Position numbers and translations under genes: made by a program
Source of the DNA: an uncultured Candidatus Melainabacteria bacterium
GTDB taxonomy: Bacteria; Cyanobacteriota; Vampirovibrionia; Gastranaerophilales; Gastranaerophilaceae
Direction of reading: 5' to 3'
Assembly (NCBI GenBank): GCA_934691935.1
Contig: CAKUTH010000001.1
Location: forward strand, 62,001 to 126,000
Length of the DNA stretch: 64,000 nt
Notes under the pieces: generated by a model
Seen by the model: only the letters and a program-made list of their open reading frames with translations
Told to the model about the DNA's origin: nothing
Databases searched by the model: none
Shown here: piece by piece, positions 16,392 to 25,035 of the stretch
How positions within the stretch are numbered: position 1 is the stretch's first letter
How the letters are laid out: the number at the start of each line of letters is the position of its first letter

Positions 16392-17131
16392 AATATATCT
16401 CCCATTGTTACTAAAATTTCTTTATCATCTTGCGACAAAACCAACTCGCCAGCACTGTTTATACACTTTGCGAAGCCAGAAACAGTTTTGTCAAAGCCTT
16501 TTACTGATATTTCCTTACCTAAAAAACAGGTTCTCGAAATATAATCTTTTTCAATCAAACTAAACCCTTTGGATAAAAAATTATCATAATTTTCAAAAAA
16601 TTTATCTAATAATTTATTCAGAAACTCCATCTTATCAATATTTTTGCCAAGTTCCAAGTTTAAAGCTGTAACTTCTTTATCTTTTATCAACGACAAATCT
16701 TCTTGCTTGGCATTCAAATTTATCCCTGCTCCAAGAATCAAACCTTTAAAATTTTGACCTTGAACCACTGTTTCTGAAAGTATTCCCGCAATTTTTTTAC
16801 CTTTTATCTGCACGTCATTTGGCCATTTTATTTCTGGAGTTAAACCATATTCTTCCATTACTTGACACAAAACAACTGACAAATATTGAGTGATATTAGT
16901 ATACAAAGGGTTAAAAACATTAGAGGGTTTTAAGACAATAGACATAAAGATGTTGCCATAACCTAAATCAACCCATGCTCTTTGAAAACGTCCGCGCCCA
17001 GCAGTTTGTTTATCAGCGCATACAATCGTTCTGTCAGCCAAATCCGACAAATTCGCTTTAGCATAGAGGTTAGTAGAAGCAACCTCGTCAAGCTCTATAA
17101 TATCAATTTTCTCCCTCAGCTGTATATCCAT
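16388..17131 (-). CDS. birA: Biotin--protein ligase
   Basis: BirA activates biotin to biotinyl-AMP and attaches it to the lysine of carrier domains. The catalytic domain is complete: STNLYAK, the AMP-loop KQTAGRGRFQRAWVD, IKWPNDVQIKGKKIAGILSET, GAGINLN, and a C-terminal SH3-like cap. The 247 residues lack the N-terminal HTH of E. coli BirA, so it cannot be a biotin-operon repressor by that route. It starts the unit birA-oadG-oadA-oadB, placing the modifying enzyme with its substrate. A -10 box lies 8 nt before the ATG and no SD is visible. Confidence 0.95.
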   Translation of the reverse strand: MDIQLREKIDIIELDEVASTNLYAKANLSDLADRTIVCADKQTAGRGRFQRAWVDLGYGNIFMSIVLKPSNVFNPLYTNITQYLSVVLCQVMEEYGLTPEIKWPNDVQIKGKKIAGILSETVVQGQNFKGLILGAGINLNAKQEDLSLIKDKEVTALNLELGKNIDKMEFLNKLLDKFFENYDNFLSKGFSLIEKDYISRTCFLGKEISVKGFDKTVSGFAKCINSAGELVLSQDDKEILVTMGDIL

Positions 17132-17139
17132 ATATGATA

Positions 17140-17145
17140 ATTATA
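17140..17145 (-). promoter_or_regulatory. -10 box of birA, close to the start codon
   Basis: TATAAT lies 8 nt before the birA ATG, so the mRNA would begin within one or two bases of the start codon. No convincing -35. Confidence 0.45.
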
Positions 17146-17171
17146 AATCAAACAAAAAATTTTGGGAAATA

Positions 17172-17498
17172 TTATTTTTGAATCAAACTCTTTGTTAAAT
17201 TAAAAACAATTTCAAGTTTTTCAGAATTATCACTCATTTTTAACAAATTCTTATTTATTAAATCCAATAGTTCTTGAGCATCCTTATACTTGTTTGTTGC
17301 GAAAAATTCTTCGGTAGTAATTCCAAAAGCAACCATCAATTTGTCAATTGTATCTGACGTCACAAAATTTTCACCAGCCTCAATACTACTTAACGCTCTT
17401 TGCGAAATGTCAATAATCTCTGACAACTTTTCTTGAGTGTAACCATTTTGAATACGTAATGCTTTTATTCTTTTACCAAGTTCTTTTTTTATTCCCAT
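17172..17498 (-). CDS. XRE-family HTH regulator, 108 aa
   Basis: The N-terminal 65 residues are a clear Cro/C1 helix-turn-helix: LGKRIKALRIQNGYTQEKLSEIIDIS, then QRALSSIEAGENF, then DKLMVAFGITTEEFF. The remaining 40 residues form a predicted helix (AQELLDLINKNLLKMSDNSEKL) that could dimerise. It is 40 bp upstream of birA on the same strand and might control the Na+-pump unit, but birA has its own promoter-like sequence. The architecture resembles phage and plasmid repressors as well as host regulators; no mobile genes are nearby. Confidence 0.85.
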   Translation of the reverse strand: MGIKKELGKRIKALRIQNGYTQEKLSEIIDISQRALSSIEAGENFVTSDTIDKLMVAFGITTEEFFATNKYKDAQELLDLINKNLLKMSDNSEKLEIVFNLTKSLIQK

Positions 17499-17691
17499 AA
17501 CTATAACTTCTATTTGTATGTATTTTATAATTTAAAGTTATTATATATGAAGTTTTGTGAACCTGAAATGTACTGTTAACACTACACCTTTACTATTTAG
17601 AATTATTAGTTGTATTTATATTGGCAATTTTATAATTATAAAATTTTTTATAATTAATGTAAGGGAAAAATAAAAGAAAAGAAAGGAAAAA

Positions 17692-18402
17692 ATGTTTATG
17701 GCAAATTTGATTGCAAAAGTAGGTGGTAAATTGTTACAGGCTGACGCACAGGCATTTAAAGCAGTTAGTAAAGAATTTAATGGGCTAAATAGACTAGGAG
17801 GACTAAATAAAGAACTACATAAGTGTAATAATGCTTCTAATGTATTAAATAGGTCAGAAGCAATGTTACGTAGCGGTATAAGATTTAACAACGTAGAAAT
17901 TCCCGCTGATACATTTTTAGCACAAGTTCCCCAAAAACAAAGAAAAGCTATTGCAAACCTTTTAGGAAATCCTGATAAAGTAGTTTTATCAGCAAAAGCA
18001 AATACAAAAGGAAGTGGTTTTTCAATTTTAGGCTTTATTGGTAAAAAAGGTGACAAAGCTGTAGGCAAAGGCGCAGTTTCAGTTTCACACCTTGGAACAC
18101 CTGATGCAGTTGCAAAATGGAGATTTAACGGAAAAAATTTACAAACAAACGGATTTGTTGACTGTGCACAAACAGCAACTCCTGAACAAGTTTCAATTAT
18201 CCCGTCATTTGTGAAGAAAATGTTCGGAATTGACGCAAAAGCAGGTAAAGCTGTAGGAATGAATCTTAACGTAGATGCAAAGAAAGCTGTCGATATTCTG
18301 CCTGACGGACAATTGGGTAATTTAGCTGCTAAACAATACTCAGGAGTTTCACAAAACGCATTAGATAGATTTATGGACAGAGTAAGAAATATTCTTACTT
18401 AA
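17692..18402 (+). CDS. Unknown protein, 236 aa
   Basis: I do not recognise this protein. It is lysine- and alanine-rich (pI probably high), with no signal peptide and no long hydrophobic helix. A mildly hydrophobic Gly-containing stretch (GSGFSILGFIGKKG) lies near residue 105, and a segment with NVDAKKAVDILPDGQLGNLAAKQ near 195. Two in-frame ATGs (17692 and 17698) share a GAAAGGAAA ribosome site. It is a monocistronic unit with its own terminator, just upstream of the ATP synthase operon, in the place where atpI often lies, but it shows no atpI character. Confidence 0.65.
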   Translation: MFMANLIAKVGGKLLQADAQAFKAVSKEFNGLNRLGGLNKELHKCNNASNVLNRSEAMLRSGIRFNNVEIPADTFLAQVPQKQRKAIANLLGNPDKVVLSAKANTKGSGFSILGFIGKKGDKAVGKGAVSVSHLGTPDAVAKWRFNGKNLQTNGFVDCAQTATPEQVSIIPSFVKKMFGIDAKAGKAVGMNLNVDAKKAVDILPDGQLGNLAAKQYSGVSQNALDRFMDRVRNILT

Positions 18403-18420
18403 AGGGATATAACTTATTTT

Positions 18421-18457
18421 AAAAGCGGAGAGCTCAATAGCTTTCCGCTTTTTTTAT
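18421..18457 (+). terminator. Intrinsic terminator before the ATP synthase operon
   Basis: AAAAGCGGA and TCCGCTTTT pair, with an inner GAGCTC/AGCTT-rich loop, followed by a T run. Confidence 0.85.
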
Positions 18458-18464
18458 AAAAAAT

Positions 18465-18493
18465 TTGCGATTTTTTTTTTACTGTTTTAAAAT
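18465..18493 (+). promoter_or_regulatory. Promoter of the ATP synthase operon
   Basis: TTGCGA (18465-18470) and TAAAAT (18488-18493) are separated by exactly 17 nt. The spacer starts with ten consecutive T. The first gene, atpB, starts 23 nt further on. Confidence 0.6.
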
Positions 18494-18515
18494 AAGTTCA
18501 CAGGGAGAGGTAAGC

Positions 18516-19208
18516 ATGGAACATTGGATTTACGGCACAAACTTTTTAGGGCATGATGTATCTTTCAATTTAGACACAATACTTACAATGTGGTTTGCAA
18601 TGGCTGTTGTAATTGCGTTTGCTCTGCTTGCTACAAGAAAACTTTCTTTAGTTCCTTCTAGACTTCAAGCTATTGCTGAAAGCATCATGAAGTTTTTCTA
18701 CGGAACACTTGATACAATGATTGAAACAGAAAACCGAAAACATGTACCTTTGGTTGCATCGTTATTTTTGTTTATCTTGACCGCAAACCTTATGGGGCAA
18801 CTACCTTTAAGATTAATCCATTTAAAAGAAGGGGCTGAGCTTGCATCACCCACAAACGATATAAATTTAACGGCTTCGATGGCTGTTATTGTACTTATAT
18901 ATTATGTATTCATGGGCATCAAGGCTAAAGGCAAAAAATTCTTTTTGGAAGAATTCAGCTTTACTGGTGTCGTAATGGCTTTGGTTGAAATATTGGAAAT
19001 GTTTACAAGACCATTAAGCCTTGCAATCCGTCTTTTTGCCAACGTATTTGCTGGAGAAATTCTGGTATCAATTGCATTAGGCGCAATGGCTTATTTCTTA
19101 CCGTTGCCGATTATGTTATTTGAAATTTTGGTTGCATTCATTCAGGCAACTGTATTTATGATGCTGACAATAGCATATATTGGTTCAGCCGTAAAAGAGG
19201 AAAATTAA
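18516..19208 (+). CDS. atpB: ATP synthase F0 subunit a
   Basis: Subunit a forms the two half-channels that feed the c ring. The 230 residues include the essential arginine in the conserved helix (EILEMFTRPLSLAIRLFANVFAGE, split here around the R of IRLFAN) and the final helix FIQATVFMMLTIAYIGSA. The ATG at 18516 has GGGAGAGG upstream; a TTG at 18465 that would add 17 residues is inside the promoter and is rejected. This is the first of seven ATP synthase genes in the order a-c-b'-b-delta-alpha-gamma. Confidence 0.96.
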   Translation: MEHWIYGTNFLGHDVSFNLDTILTMWFAMAVVIAFALLATRKLSLVPSRLQAIAESIMKFFYGTLDTMIETENRKHVPLVASLFLFILTANLMGQLPLRLIHLKEGAELASPTNDINLTASMAVIVLIYYVFMGIKAKGKKFFLEEFSFTGVVMALVEILEMFTRPLSLAIRLFANVFAGEILVSIALGAMAYFLPLPIMLFEILVAFIQATVFMMLTIAYIGSAVKEEN

Positions 19209-19245
19209 CAGTGAAACGTGAAAAATTCTTCAAACTCGTTTCGCG
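19206..19245. repeat. GTGAAACGTGAAAA repeat fragment between atpB and atpE
   Basis: GTGAAACGTGAAAA (19211-19224) matches arms of the heptamer-type repeats at 3976, 36160 and 38742; a CGTTTCGCGAAAA stretch follows. Confidence 0.5.
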
Positions 19246-19272
19246 AAAAACAAATAAAAAGGAGATAAAACA

Positions 19273-19503
19273 ATGGAAACAATTTCACAAATGGCACATT
19301 TAGGAGCAGGTATCGCAATCGGTTTTGGCGCTGTAGGTGCTGGACTTGGTATTGGTTTTGCTACAAAAGGTTTGATGGATGCCGTATCAAGACAACCTGA
19401 AGTTGCAGGGAAAGCATTTGGTTTCTTCTTGTTAGGTGCAGCTTTATCAGAAGCATGTGCTTTGTACGCATTCGTTATCGCATTTATGCTATTAGGTAAA
19501 TAG
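19273..19503 (+). CDS. atpE: ATP synthase F0 subunit c
   Basis: This 76-residue hairpin of two membrane helices forms the rotor ring. The RQP loop is at 40-42 (SRQPEV) and the ion-carrying glutamate is E60 in LGAALSEACALYAFVIAF. The first helix is glycine-rich (GAVGAGLGIGFATKG). At the positions where Na+-type rings carry Gln in helix 1 and Ser or Thr after the Glu, this protein has Ile27 and Ala61, so proton use is more likely. This inference is by comparison with known Na+-binding c rings. A 64-bp spacer from atpB holds a GTGAAACGTGAAAA repeat fragment. Confidence 0.95.
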   Translation: METISQMAHLGAGIAIGFGAVGAGLGIGFATKGLMDAVSRQPEVAGKAFGFFLLGAALSEACALYAFVIAFMLLGK

Positions 19504-19523
19504 ATTAATTTCGAAAGGGTGAA

Positions 19524-19952
19524 ATGGAATTTAATGCAACGTTTTTAATATCAGCAATAAGTTTTATCTTGTTTACGCTTTTAATGAACAAGATATTCTA
19601 TAAACCGCTGGGAAAAATCATGAATGAAAGAGAAAATTTCATAAATGATAATTTGAATGATGCGAAAATTTCTAATGACAAGGCTGAGTTTTTATTGAAA
19701 GACAAAGATGAAAAACTCGCTAAATCTTTGATTGAAGCCCGAGCAATAGTATCTAAAGAACTTGATGCTACAAACAAGCAATCTGCCCAAATCACTGCAC
19801 AAGCCAAACAAAAGGCAAAAGATGAGGTTGATTTGGCAAAACAAAACTTAAGCTGTGAGGTCGAAGGCTTTGAGGATGAACTTAATTCAAAAATAAATGA
19901 ACTTTCGGAATTTTTGAAAAATAAAATTATCAATTCAACGGAGAAATTATGA
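19524..19952 (+). CDS. atpF': ATP synthase F0 subunit b' (second b-type stator)
   Basis: The 142 residues have one N-terminal membrane helix (FLISAISFILFTLLMNKIFY) followed by a long charged coiled coil, including KPLGKIMNERENFI, the usual start of b/b' stators. A second, different b gene follows directly, overlapping by four bases. Paired b and b' subunits forming a heterodimeric stalk are typical of Cyanobacteria and some other phyla, and are the strongest lineage hint in the window. It lacks its own clear SD beyond GAAAGGGTG. Confidence 0.9.
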   Translation: MEFNATFLISAISFILFTLLMNKIFYKPLGKIMNERENFINDNLNDAKISNDKAEFLLKDKDEKLAKSLIEARAIVSKELDATNKQSAQITAQAKQKAKDEVDLAKQNLSCEVEGFEDELNSKINELSEFLKNKIINSTEKL

Positions 19953-20431
19953 ATTTTTGGAACGCTATTTTAGAGTCAAATACTTTTAATTTTGCGATTT
20001 TACTACTAATTTTTGCAATTTTTTATAAAAAATTAAATGTATCAAGCGTAATTGAAAATTTAAAATCAGAAATTGTAAAAAGAATTGAAGATGCGAAACA
20101 AGAACGTCTGTTAGCAAATCAAAAACTTCAAAACGCACAAAAATCTGTTGAAAATCTTGATGACGAAATTAAAGCTCAATTGTCAGATGCGACACAAAAA
20201 GCTGAAAATCTTTCAAATGAGATTATTGCAACGGCTAACCAAAAAGCAACACAAATAAGCTCTAATACAAAAAAGATTATTGAAGGCGAAGAAAAAACTC
20301 TTAGCGCAAAACTTAATGACAAAGTTTTGAAAGCATCAATCGAGTTGGCAAAAGAAAAAATTATAAAAGAACTTGAAACCAATCCAAAACTCCACGAAAA
20401 ATTTATTACAGAAAGCATTGGTGAGATATGA
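19949..20431 (+). CDS. atpF: ATP synthase F0 subunit b
   Basis: The 160-residue stator subunit has a membrane helix (SNTFNFAILLLIFAIFYKKL) and a long lysine/glutamate coiled coil ending with DKVLKASIELAKEKI. It would pair with b' and hold the alpha-beta hexamer against rotation through delta. It overlaps b' at its start and delta at its end by ATGA-type four-base overlaps, indicating translational coupling of the three stator genes. Confidence 0.92.
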   Translation: MNFWNAILESNTFNFAILLLIFAIFYKKLNVSSVIENLKSEIVKRIEDAKQERLLANQKLQNAQKSVENLDDEIKAQLSDATQKAENLSNEIIATANQKATQISSNTKKIIEGEEKTLSAKLNDKVLKASIELAKEKIIKELETNPKLHEKFITESIGEI

Positions 20432-20955
20432 TAGAAAAAAGAATATCGCAATTAGCCAAAAATTACGCAAATTCATTATTTGAAGCTGATAATAATTATG
20501 AGAAAATTTTATCAGATTTGCTAACTGTTTCAGATGTAATCGAAAATTCAAGCGAATTTGCAAGCACAATGCTTAATCCTGCAGTATCTTTGAACGTAAA
20601 ATTCGATATTATTGATGAAATTTTTAAAAAGGAATTATCTGCAAAAGTATTAAATTTTATCAAAATAATCGTTGAAAAAAACAGGTTTGGTAAATTTAAT
20701 CAAATAATGAGCGCATACAAAGATTTGCTTGACAACGTCAATAATACAAAAAAAGTTGAAATTGTTTCCGCAATTGAACTTTCTGATAACCAAAAACAAA
20801 ATATTCTTGAAAAACTGTCAAGCAAATTTAACAAAAATATCACACCAAACTGGATTATCGACAAATCAATAATCGCAGGGTTAGTAATAAAATTAGATGA
20901 TAACGTTATTGACACTAGCGTTAAAAATAAGTTAGAAAAGCTAAGTAGGATATAG
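20428..20955 (+). CDS. atpH: ATP synthase F1 subunit delta
   Basis: Delta links the top of F1 to the b stalk. The 175 residues show the family pattern: an N-terminal helical domain starting RISQLAKNYANSLFEA, and the conserved end GLVIKLDDNVIDTSVKNKLEKL. It overlaps atpF by four bases and lies 11 bp before atpA. Confidence 0.93.
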   Translation: MIEKRISQLAKNYANSLFEADNNYEKILSDLLTVSDVIENSSEFASTMLNPAVSLNVKFDIIDEIFKKELSAKVLNFIKIIVEKNRFGKFNQIMSAYKDLLDNVNNTKKVEIVSAIELSDNQKQNILEKLSSKFNKNITPNWIIDKSIIAGLVIKLDDNVIDTSVKNKLEKLSRI

Positions 20956-20966
20956 AAGGGAAAATT

Positions 20967-22478
20967 ATGGCACTTATAAAACCTGATGAAATATGCTCTA
21001 TATTAAAAAATAAAATAGAAAATTATGATATTCAAACAGAAATTTCAAATACAGGAACCGTAATTGAAGTTGGCGATGGAATAGCAAGAATTTATGGATT
21101 AAGAAACGTAATGTCGAATGAACTTATTACATTCGAAGATGGGAATAACACTCTCGGCATAACTATGAACCTTGATGAAGATAACGTTGGCGCAGTTATC
21201 CTAGGGGATTATACAGATATTAAAGAAGGCACGACAGTTAAAACAACTGGAAAAATTGCGTCTGTTCCTGTTGGGGATGCGCTAATTGGAAGAATTGTTG
21301 ATCCGACAGGAAAACCAATTGATGGCAAAGGTGACATTAATTTTGACAAAACTCGTCCAATCGAAAGAGTTGCACCTGGAATTGTTGCAAGAAAATCTGT
21401 ACACCAACCTCTACAAACAGGTTTGACTGCTATTGATGCTTTGACACCTATCGGCAGAGGTCAGCGTGAATTGATTATTGGCGACAGACAAACAGGTAAA
21501 ACAGCAATTGCACTTGATACAATAATTAACCAAAAAGGTCAAAACGTCATTTGTATTTATGTTGCTATCGGTCAAAAAGCCTCAACTGTGGCTCAAATCG
21601 CTAAAACTTTAGAAGAACACGGAGCAATGGATTACTCAATAATTGTATCAGCGACTGCAAATGAAGTTGCGCCGTTGCAATATATTGCACCGTTTGCTGG
21701 TGTTACTATCGGTGAAGAATTTATGGAACAAGGCAAAGATGTTTTGATTATTTATGACGATTTATCAAAACACGCTCAAGCATACCGTGCTATGAGTTTG
21801 CTATTGAAAAGACCACCAGGACGTGAAGCATACCCTGGGGATGTATTCTATCTTCACTCAAGATTACTTGAACGTGCTGTAAAATTAAACGATAAATTAG
21901 GCGGTGGAAGCATTACTGCATTGCCGATTATTGAAACTCAAGCTGGCGATGTTTCTGCGTATATCCCGACTAACGTAATTTCAATCACTGACGGTCAAAT
22001 ATTCTTGGAATCAAATTTGTTTAACTCTGGCGTTAGACCTGCTATTAACGCAGGGATTTCCGTATCCCGTGTAGGTGGCGCAGCTCAAACTAAAGGTATT
22101 AAACAAGTTGCTGGTCAATTAAGACTTGACTTGGCTCAATACAATGAACTTGCAGCATTTGCACAATTTGCATCAGACCTTGACGCGTCTACAAAAAGTC
22201 AATTGCTAAGAGGTGAAAAACTAACAGAAGTTTTAAAACAACCTCAATACAACCCTCTAAGTGTTGCTGAACAGATTACAATTCTATTTTCAGCAAATGA
22301 AGGTTTGTTGGATGACATTTCAAATTCTGACATAGCAAAATTCAAAAAAGAATGGTTTGTTTATTTGAATTCAAATATGCCTGATTTTGTGGCAAAACTT
22401 AACTCTGGCGCAAAACTCGAAGATGATGACAAAACAATGTTGAAAGATGCTTTGACTAAATTTAAGAAAACTTTTTAA
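20967..22478 (+). CDS. atpA: ATP synthase F1 subunit alpha
   Basis: Alpha is the non-catalytic nucleotide-binding subunit of the hexamer. The 503 residues include the Walker A loop GDRQTGKT, the visible PGREAYPGDVFYLHSRLLER block, and the signature ALPIIETQAGDVSAYIPTN. The arginine finger lies in NSGVRPAINAGISVSRVGG. The ribosome site is GAAGGG. The beta and epsilon genes are not downstream and must be elsewhere, as in cyanobacteria. Confidence 0.98.
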   Translation: MALIKPDEICSILKNKIENYDIQTEISNTGTVIEVGDGIARIYGLRNVMSNELITFEDGNNTLGITMNLDEDNVGAVILGDYTDIKEGTTVKTTGKIASVPVGDALIGRIVDPTGKPIDGKGDINFDKTRPIERVAPGIVARKSVHQPLQTGLTAIDALTPIGRGQRELIIGDRQTGKTAIALDTIINQKGQNVICIYVAIGQKASTVAQIAKTLEEHGAMDYSIIVSATANEVAPLQYIAPFAGVTIGEEFMEQGKDVLIIYDDLSKHAQAYRAMSLLLKRPPGREAYPGDVFYLHSRLLERAVKLNDKLGGGSITALPIIETQAGDVSAYIPTNVISITDGQIFLESNLFNSGVRPAINAGISVSRVGGAAQTKGIKQVAGQLRLDLAQYNELAAFAQFASDLDASTKSQLLRGEKLTEVLKQPQYNPLSVAEQITILFSANEGLLDDISNSDIAKFKKEWFVYLNSNMPDFVAKLNSGAKLEDDDKTMLKDALTKFKKTF

Positions 22479-22487
22479 GGTAAATTC

Positions 22488-23420
22488 ATGACAAACTTAA
22501 AAGATATAAAAAACAGAATACAAAGCGTACAAAGCACTCAAAAAATAACTCGTGCGATGAAAATGGTTGCAGCTGCGAAGGTAAAAAAAGCGGAAAACAC
22601 AGTAAAATCGTCACGTCCGTTTACTACAGAACTGAATTCAATGTTTAAAAAACTTCTTGATTCTGTTGGAGTTTACAGTGCTCAGACTCTAAAAATAAAA
22701 TCTGCAATAGACAACTATCCTGAACTTTTGCAGGTGAGAGAATTAAAGACTGCTGGATTACTTGTAATTACGTCAAATAAGGGGCTCGCTGGTGCTTACA
22801 ACGCCAATGTTATAAGAAAAACCATACAAACGATAAAAGATTATGAAGAACAAGGTATTCAAACAATTCTTTTTGTTGTAGGTCAAAAGGGCGTATCGAC
22901 CTTAAAACGCAAATGCAAGGGACTGAATTGCACCATTGCAAAAACTTATTTAAGTATTGCAAATGACCCAACAGCAGAAAAAGCTAGAATGATTATTGAA
23001 GATATAGCTGATTTTTATGTTTCACATAAAATTGACAAAATTGAAGTCATTACAACTCGCTTCAAAAACATGATGAGCTATTTTGTTGAAGATTGGACAA
23101 TTCTACCTCTAAAAGGTTTGGATGACAATCATATAAAAATTACTGACAATATTATTGAGCCTTTAATGGAATTTGAACCTGATATGCATCATATTTTACA
23201 AAAAATTGTGCCAATGTATATGACAAATATTTTGTTTCAATCGTTGTTAGAAGCGCAAGCAAGCGAACTCGCAAGTCGTATGACAGCAATGTCTGCAGCT
23301 ACTTCTAACGCTGAGAAAATGATAAAAGAACTGTCTGTTCAATACAACAAATCAAGACAATTCGCCATAACACAAGAAATTATTGAAGTTGTTTCTGGTG
23401 CAAATGCTCAGATTAATTAA
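22488..23420 (+). CDS. atpG: ATP synthase F1 subunit gamma
   Basis: Gamma is the central rotating shaft. It has the typical ends: N-terminal LKDIKNRIQSVQSTQKITRAMKMVAAAKVKKA and the C-terminal helix LASRMTAMSAATSNAEKMIKEL, each quoted here only in part as family blocks. The 310 residues are slightly long. It ends the operon without a visible terminator; the next gene is convergent, 10 bp away. Confidence 0.96.
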   Translation: MTNLKDIKNRIQSVQSTQKITRAMKMVAAAKVKKAENTVKSSRPFTTELNSMFKKLLDSVGVYSAQTLKIKSAIDNYPELLQVRELKTAGLLVITSNKGLAGAYNANVIRKTIQTIKDYEEQGIQTILFVVGQKGVSTLKRKCKGLNCTIAKTYLSIANDPTAEKARMIIEDIADFYVSHKIDKIEVITTRFKNMMSYFVEDWTILPLKGLDDNHIKITDNIIEPLMEFEPDMHHILQKIVPMYMTNILFQSLLEAQASELASRMTAMSAATSNAEKMIKELSVQYNKSRQFAITQEIIEVVSGANAQIN

Positions 23421-23430
23421 GCCATAAATC

Positions 23431-25032
23431 CTAAGCGTTTTTGCTCAAAAAAGCTAAATTATCAGCTTGAAGCATTGTAGCCATTCCTTTATTTTCTGGC
23501 GCTTTAGCTTGTTTTGAAGTTTGTGCTTTGTCTTTTTGTGTTTCAGCTAGTCTTGCTTTTCTTTTTGCTTCTGATTTATTTGTCATATATATATTTAGCT
23601 TAGGAACACCTATACCAAGAACAAGACCAGAGTATAAGTAACCTGCGATTTGTGCGATATTTAACGCTCTGAGTTTGCCTTTTAATGGCTTATCTGCTAA
23701 TTTCAATAGTTCATTAAATGGTAATTCTTTACCGTTTCTGAATGTGCTTATACCTTTTTTCTTCAATTCAGCATACAAGACTTCGTCACGAGTTTTTAAT
23801 GAAGAATTTGTCAACCACTTGAAGAAGTTTTTAGATGTTTCTTTGCTTGTATTAATCAAAGATTTGTCTAAGGCTCTTGCAACACCTTTTGTAACTAGTG
23901 AGCCCAAAACAAGAAGGTTCAAGAAGCCTAAAGTATCTTTAACTAGAGATTCTCTGAATTCATCTTTATCACGAGCAGATAACAAACGAGATGCAATAGT
24001 TAAGCCATAAACAAGTTTCAATTGAGCGACAGTAGGTGTCATACCTTTAAACTGAAGTTTGCTCAATAATTTTGATGGATTTGTTGTAATTGTTGAAATA
24101 GCACCTGTTGCAAAAGCACCAGCACCAATTAGTTTTAAGAGTTTGAATTTAGCAGACTTATCTTTTTCTCTGCCTTCAACACCTACAAAGCCATCACTAC
24201 CAGTCTTTTTCTTTGTTAAATACATATTAATTGGTTGAGTAGACATACCAACAGCAGTCGCGATTCCTAAACCAACAAGAGAACGATTCAAATTCATTTT
24301 CTTCATTAATTTTAAGTATTCTTCTGTAGAAATGCCTTTTGCCTCTTTGGCAATTGTAGCCTTTGTAACGTTATAAATATTTTCAACAACGCTTGTTAAC
24401 GAGAATGTATTCTTACCACCTTTAAATCTAAAGCCGTTTTGAGATCCTGTAGAATCAGTAATAACTGCTTTTATATAATTTTTCAAATCTTTACTGATTA
24501 GTTCAGGAGCTTTACTGTCAGCCATTGCTGGATTGAATTTTTCAACAATTTTTTCAATTCCCTCTGCAGAAATAGATCTCCATTCTCCATCGACCTTACT
24601 TTCGAGTTGACCGAAGATATTTCTCAAGTGAGCTTTATAATCAGCACCTTTGTTAGCATCAAAAGATTTAACAATAGCTTCAACTGTTTCATTATCAGCA
24701 AAAATTTTGTGAGCTTTAATTCCGAAACGATTATTCAAAGTGGTAGCTAAAAGTGCACCAGCGATTGAACCATAAACCCCAACCATTGAGTGGTTAAAAG
24801 TACCCATTGATTCACGACGAGCAGTTTCAGTTCCCGCATCAGGACCTCTATTAATAAAATCTACAGTTGTACGAGGAATTACCATTGAGCATAAGTCAAC
24901 AGCATTAGCGCCCCAGGCCTGATTTGTATCTAAAAATCTAAGGAATGCTGTACCAGCTTCCATAGCACCTGTAAAATTTTGATTGTTTTGTTTTTTATCT
25001 TGATATTGGGGTATTAATGGTTGAATTTTCAT
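23431..25032 (-). CDS. Unknown multi-helix protein with N-terminal NFTGA motif (paralogue A)
   Basis: I do not recognise this 533-residue protein. It begins with a polar stretch and QNFTGA (19-23), then DLCSMVIPRTTVDF (47-58). Several hydrophobic stretches follow (VYGSIAGALLATTL, LVGLGIATAVGMSTQPI, LGFLNLLVLGSLVTKGVA, AGYLYSGLVLGIGVPKLNIYM), so it is probably membrane-embedded or membrane-active. The gene just upstream (25036) is a paralogue: both have an (I/V)PRT segment, a QPIN segment, FKG..PT, and a later ASR motif in the same order. They are 3 bp apart and form one unit. The tail is charged and rich in Lys and Ala. Confidence 0.7.
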   Translation of the reverse strand: MKIQPLIPQYQDKKQNNQNFTGAMEAGTAFLRFLDTNQAWGANAVDLCSMVIPRTTVDFINRGPDAGTETARRESMGTFNHSMVGVYGSIAGALLATTLNNRFGIKAHKIFADNETVEAIVKSFDANKGADYKAHLRNIFGQLESKVDGEWRSISAEGIEKIVEKFNPAMADSKAPELISKDLKNYIKAVITDSTGSQNGFRFKGGKNTFSLTSVVENIYNVTKATIAKEAKGISTEEYLKLMKKMNLNRSLVGLGIATAVGMSTQPINMYLTKKKTGSDGFVGVEGREKDKSAKFKLLKLIGAGAFATGAISTITTNPSKLLSKLQFKGMTPTVAQLKLVYGLTIASRLLSARDKDEFRESLVKDTLGFLNLLVLGSLVTKGVARALDKSLINTSKETSKNFFKWLTNSSLKTRDEVLYAELKKKGISTFRNGKELPFNELLKLADKPLKGKLRALNIAQIAGYLYSGLVLGIGVPKLNIYMTNKSEAKRKARLAETQKDKAQTSKQAKAPENKGMATMLQADNLAFLSKNA

Positions 25033-25035
25033 TTT

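Noticed and set aside
17172..17498. The XRE gene as a sign of a prophage
   Set aside because: No integrase, structural or lysis gene lies near it, and the surroundings are metabolic genes.
18465..18515. TTG start giving 17 more residues to subunit a
   Set aside because: The TTG is the -35 of the operon promoter, and the ATG at 18516 has a strong SD.
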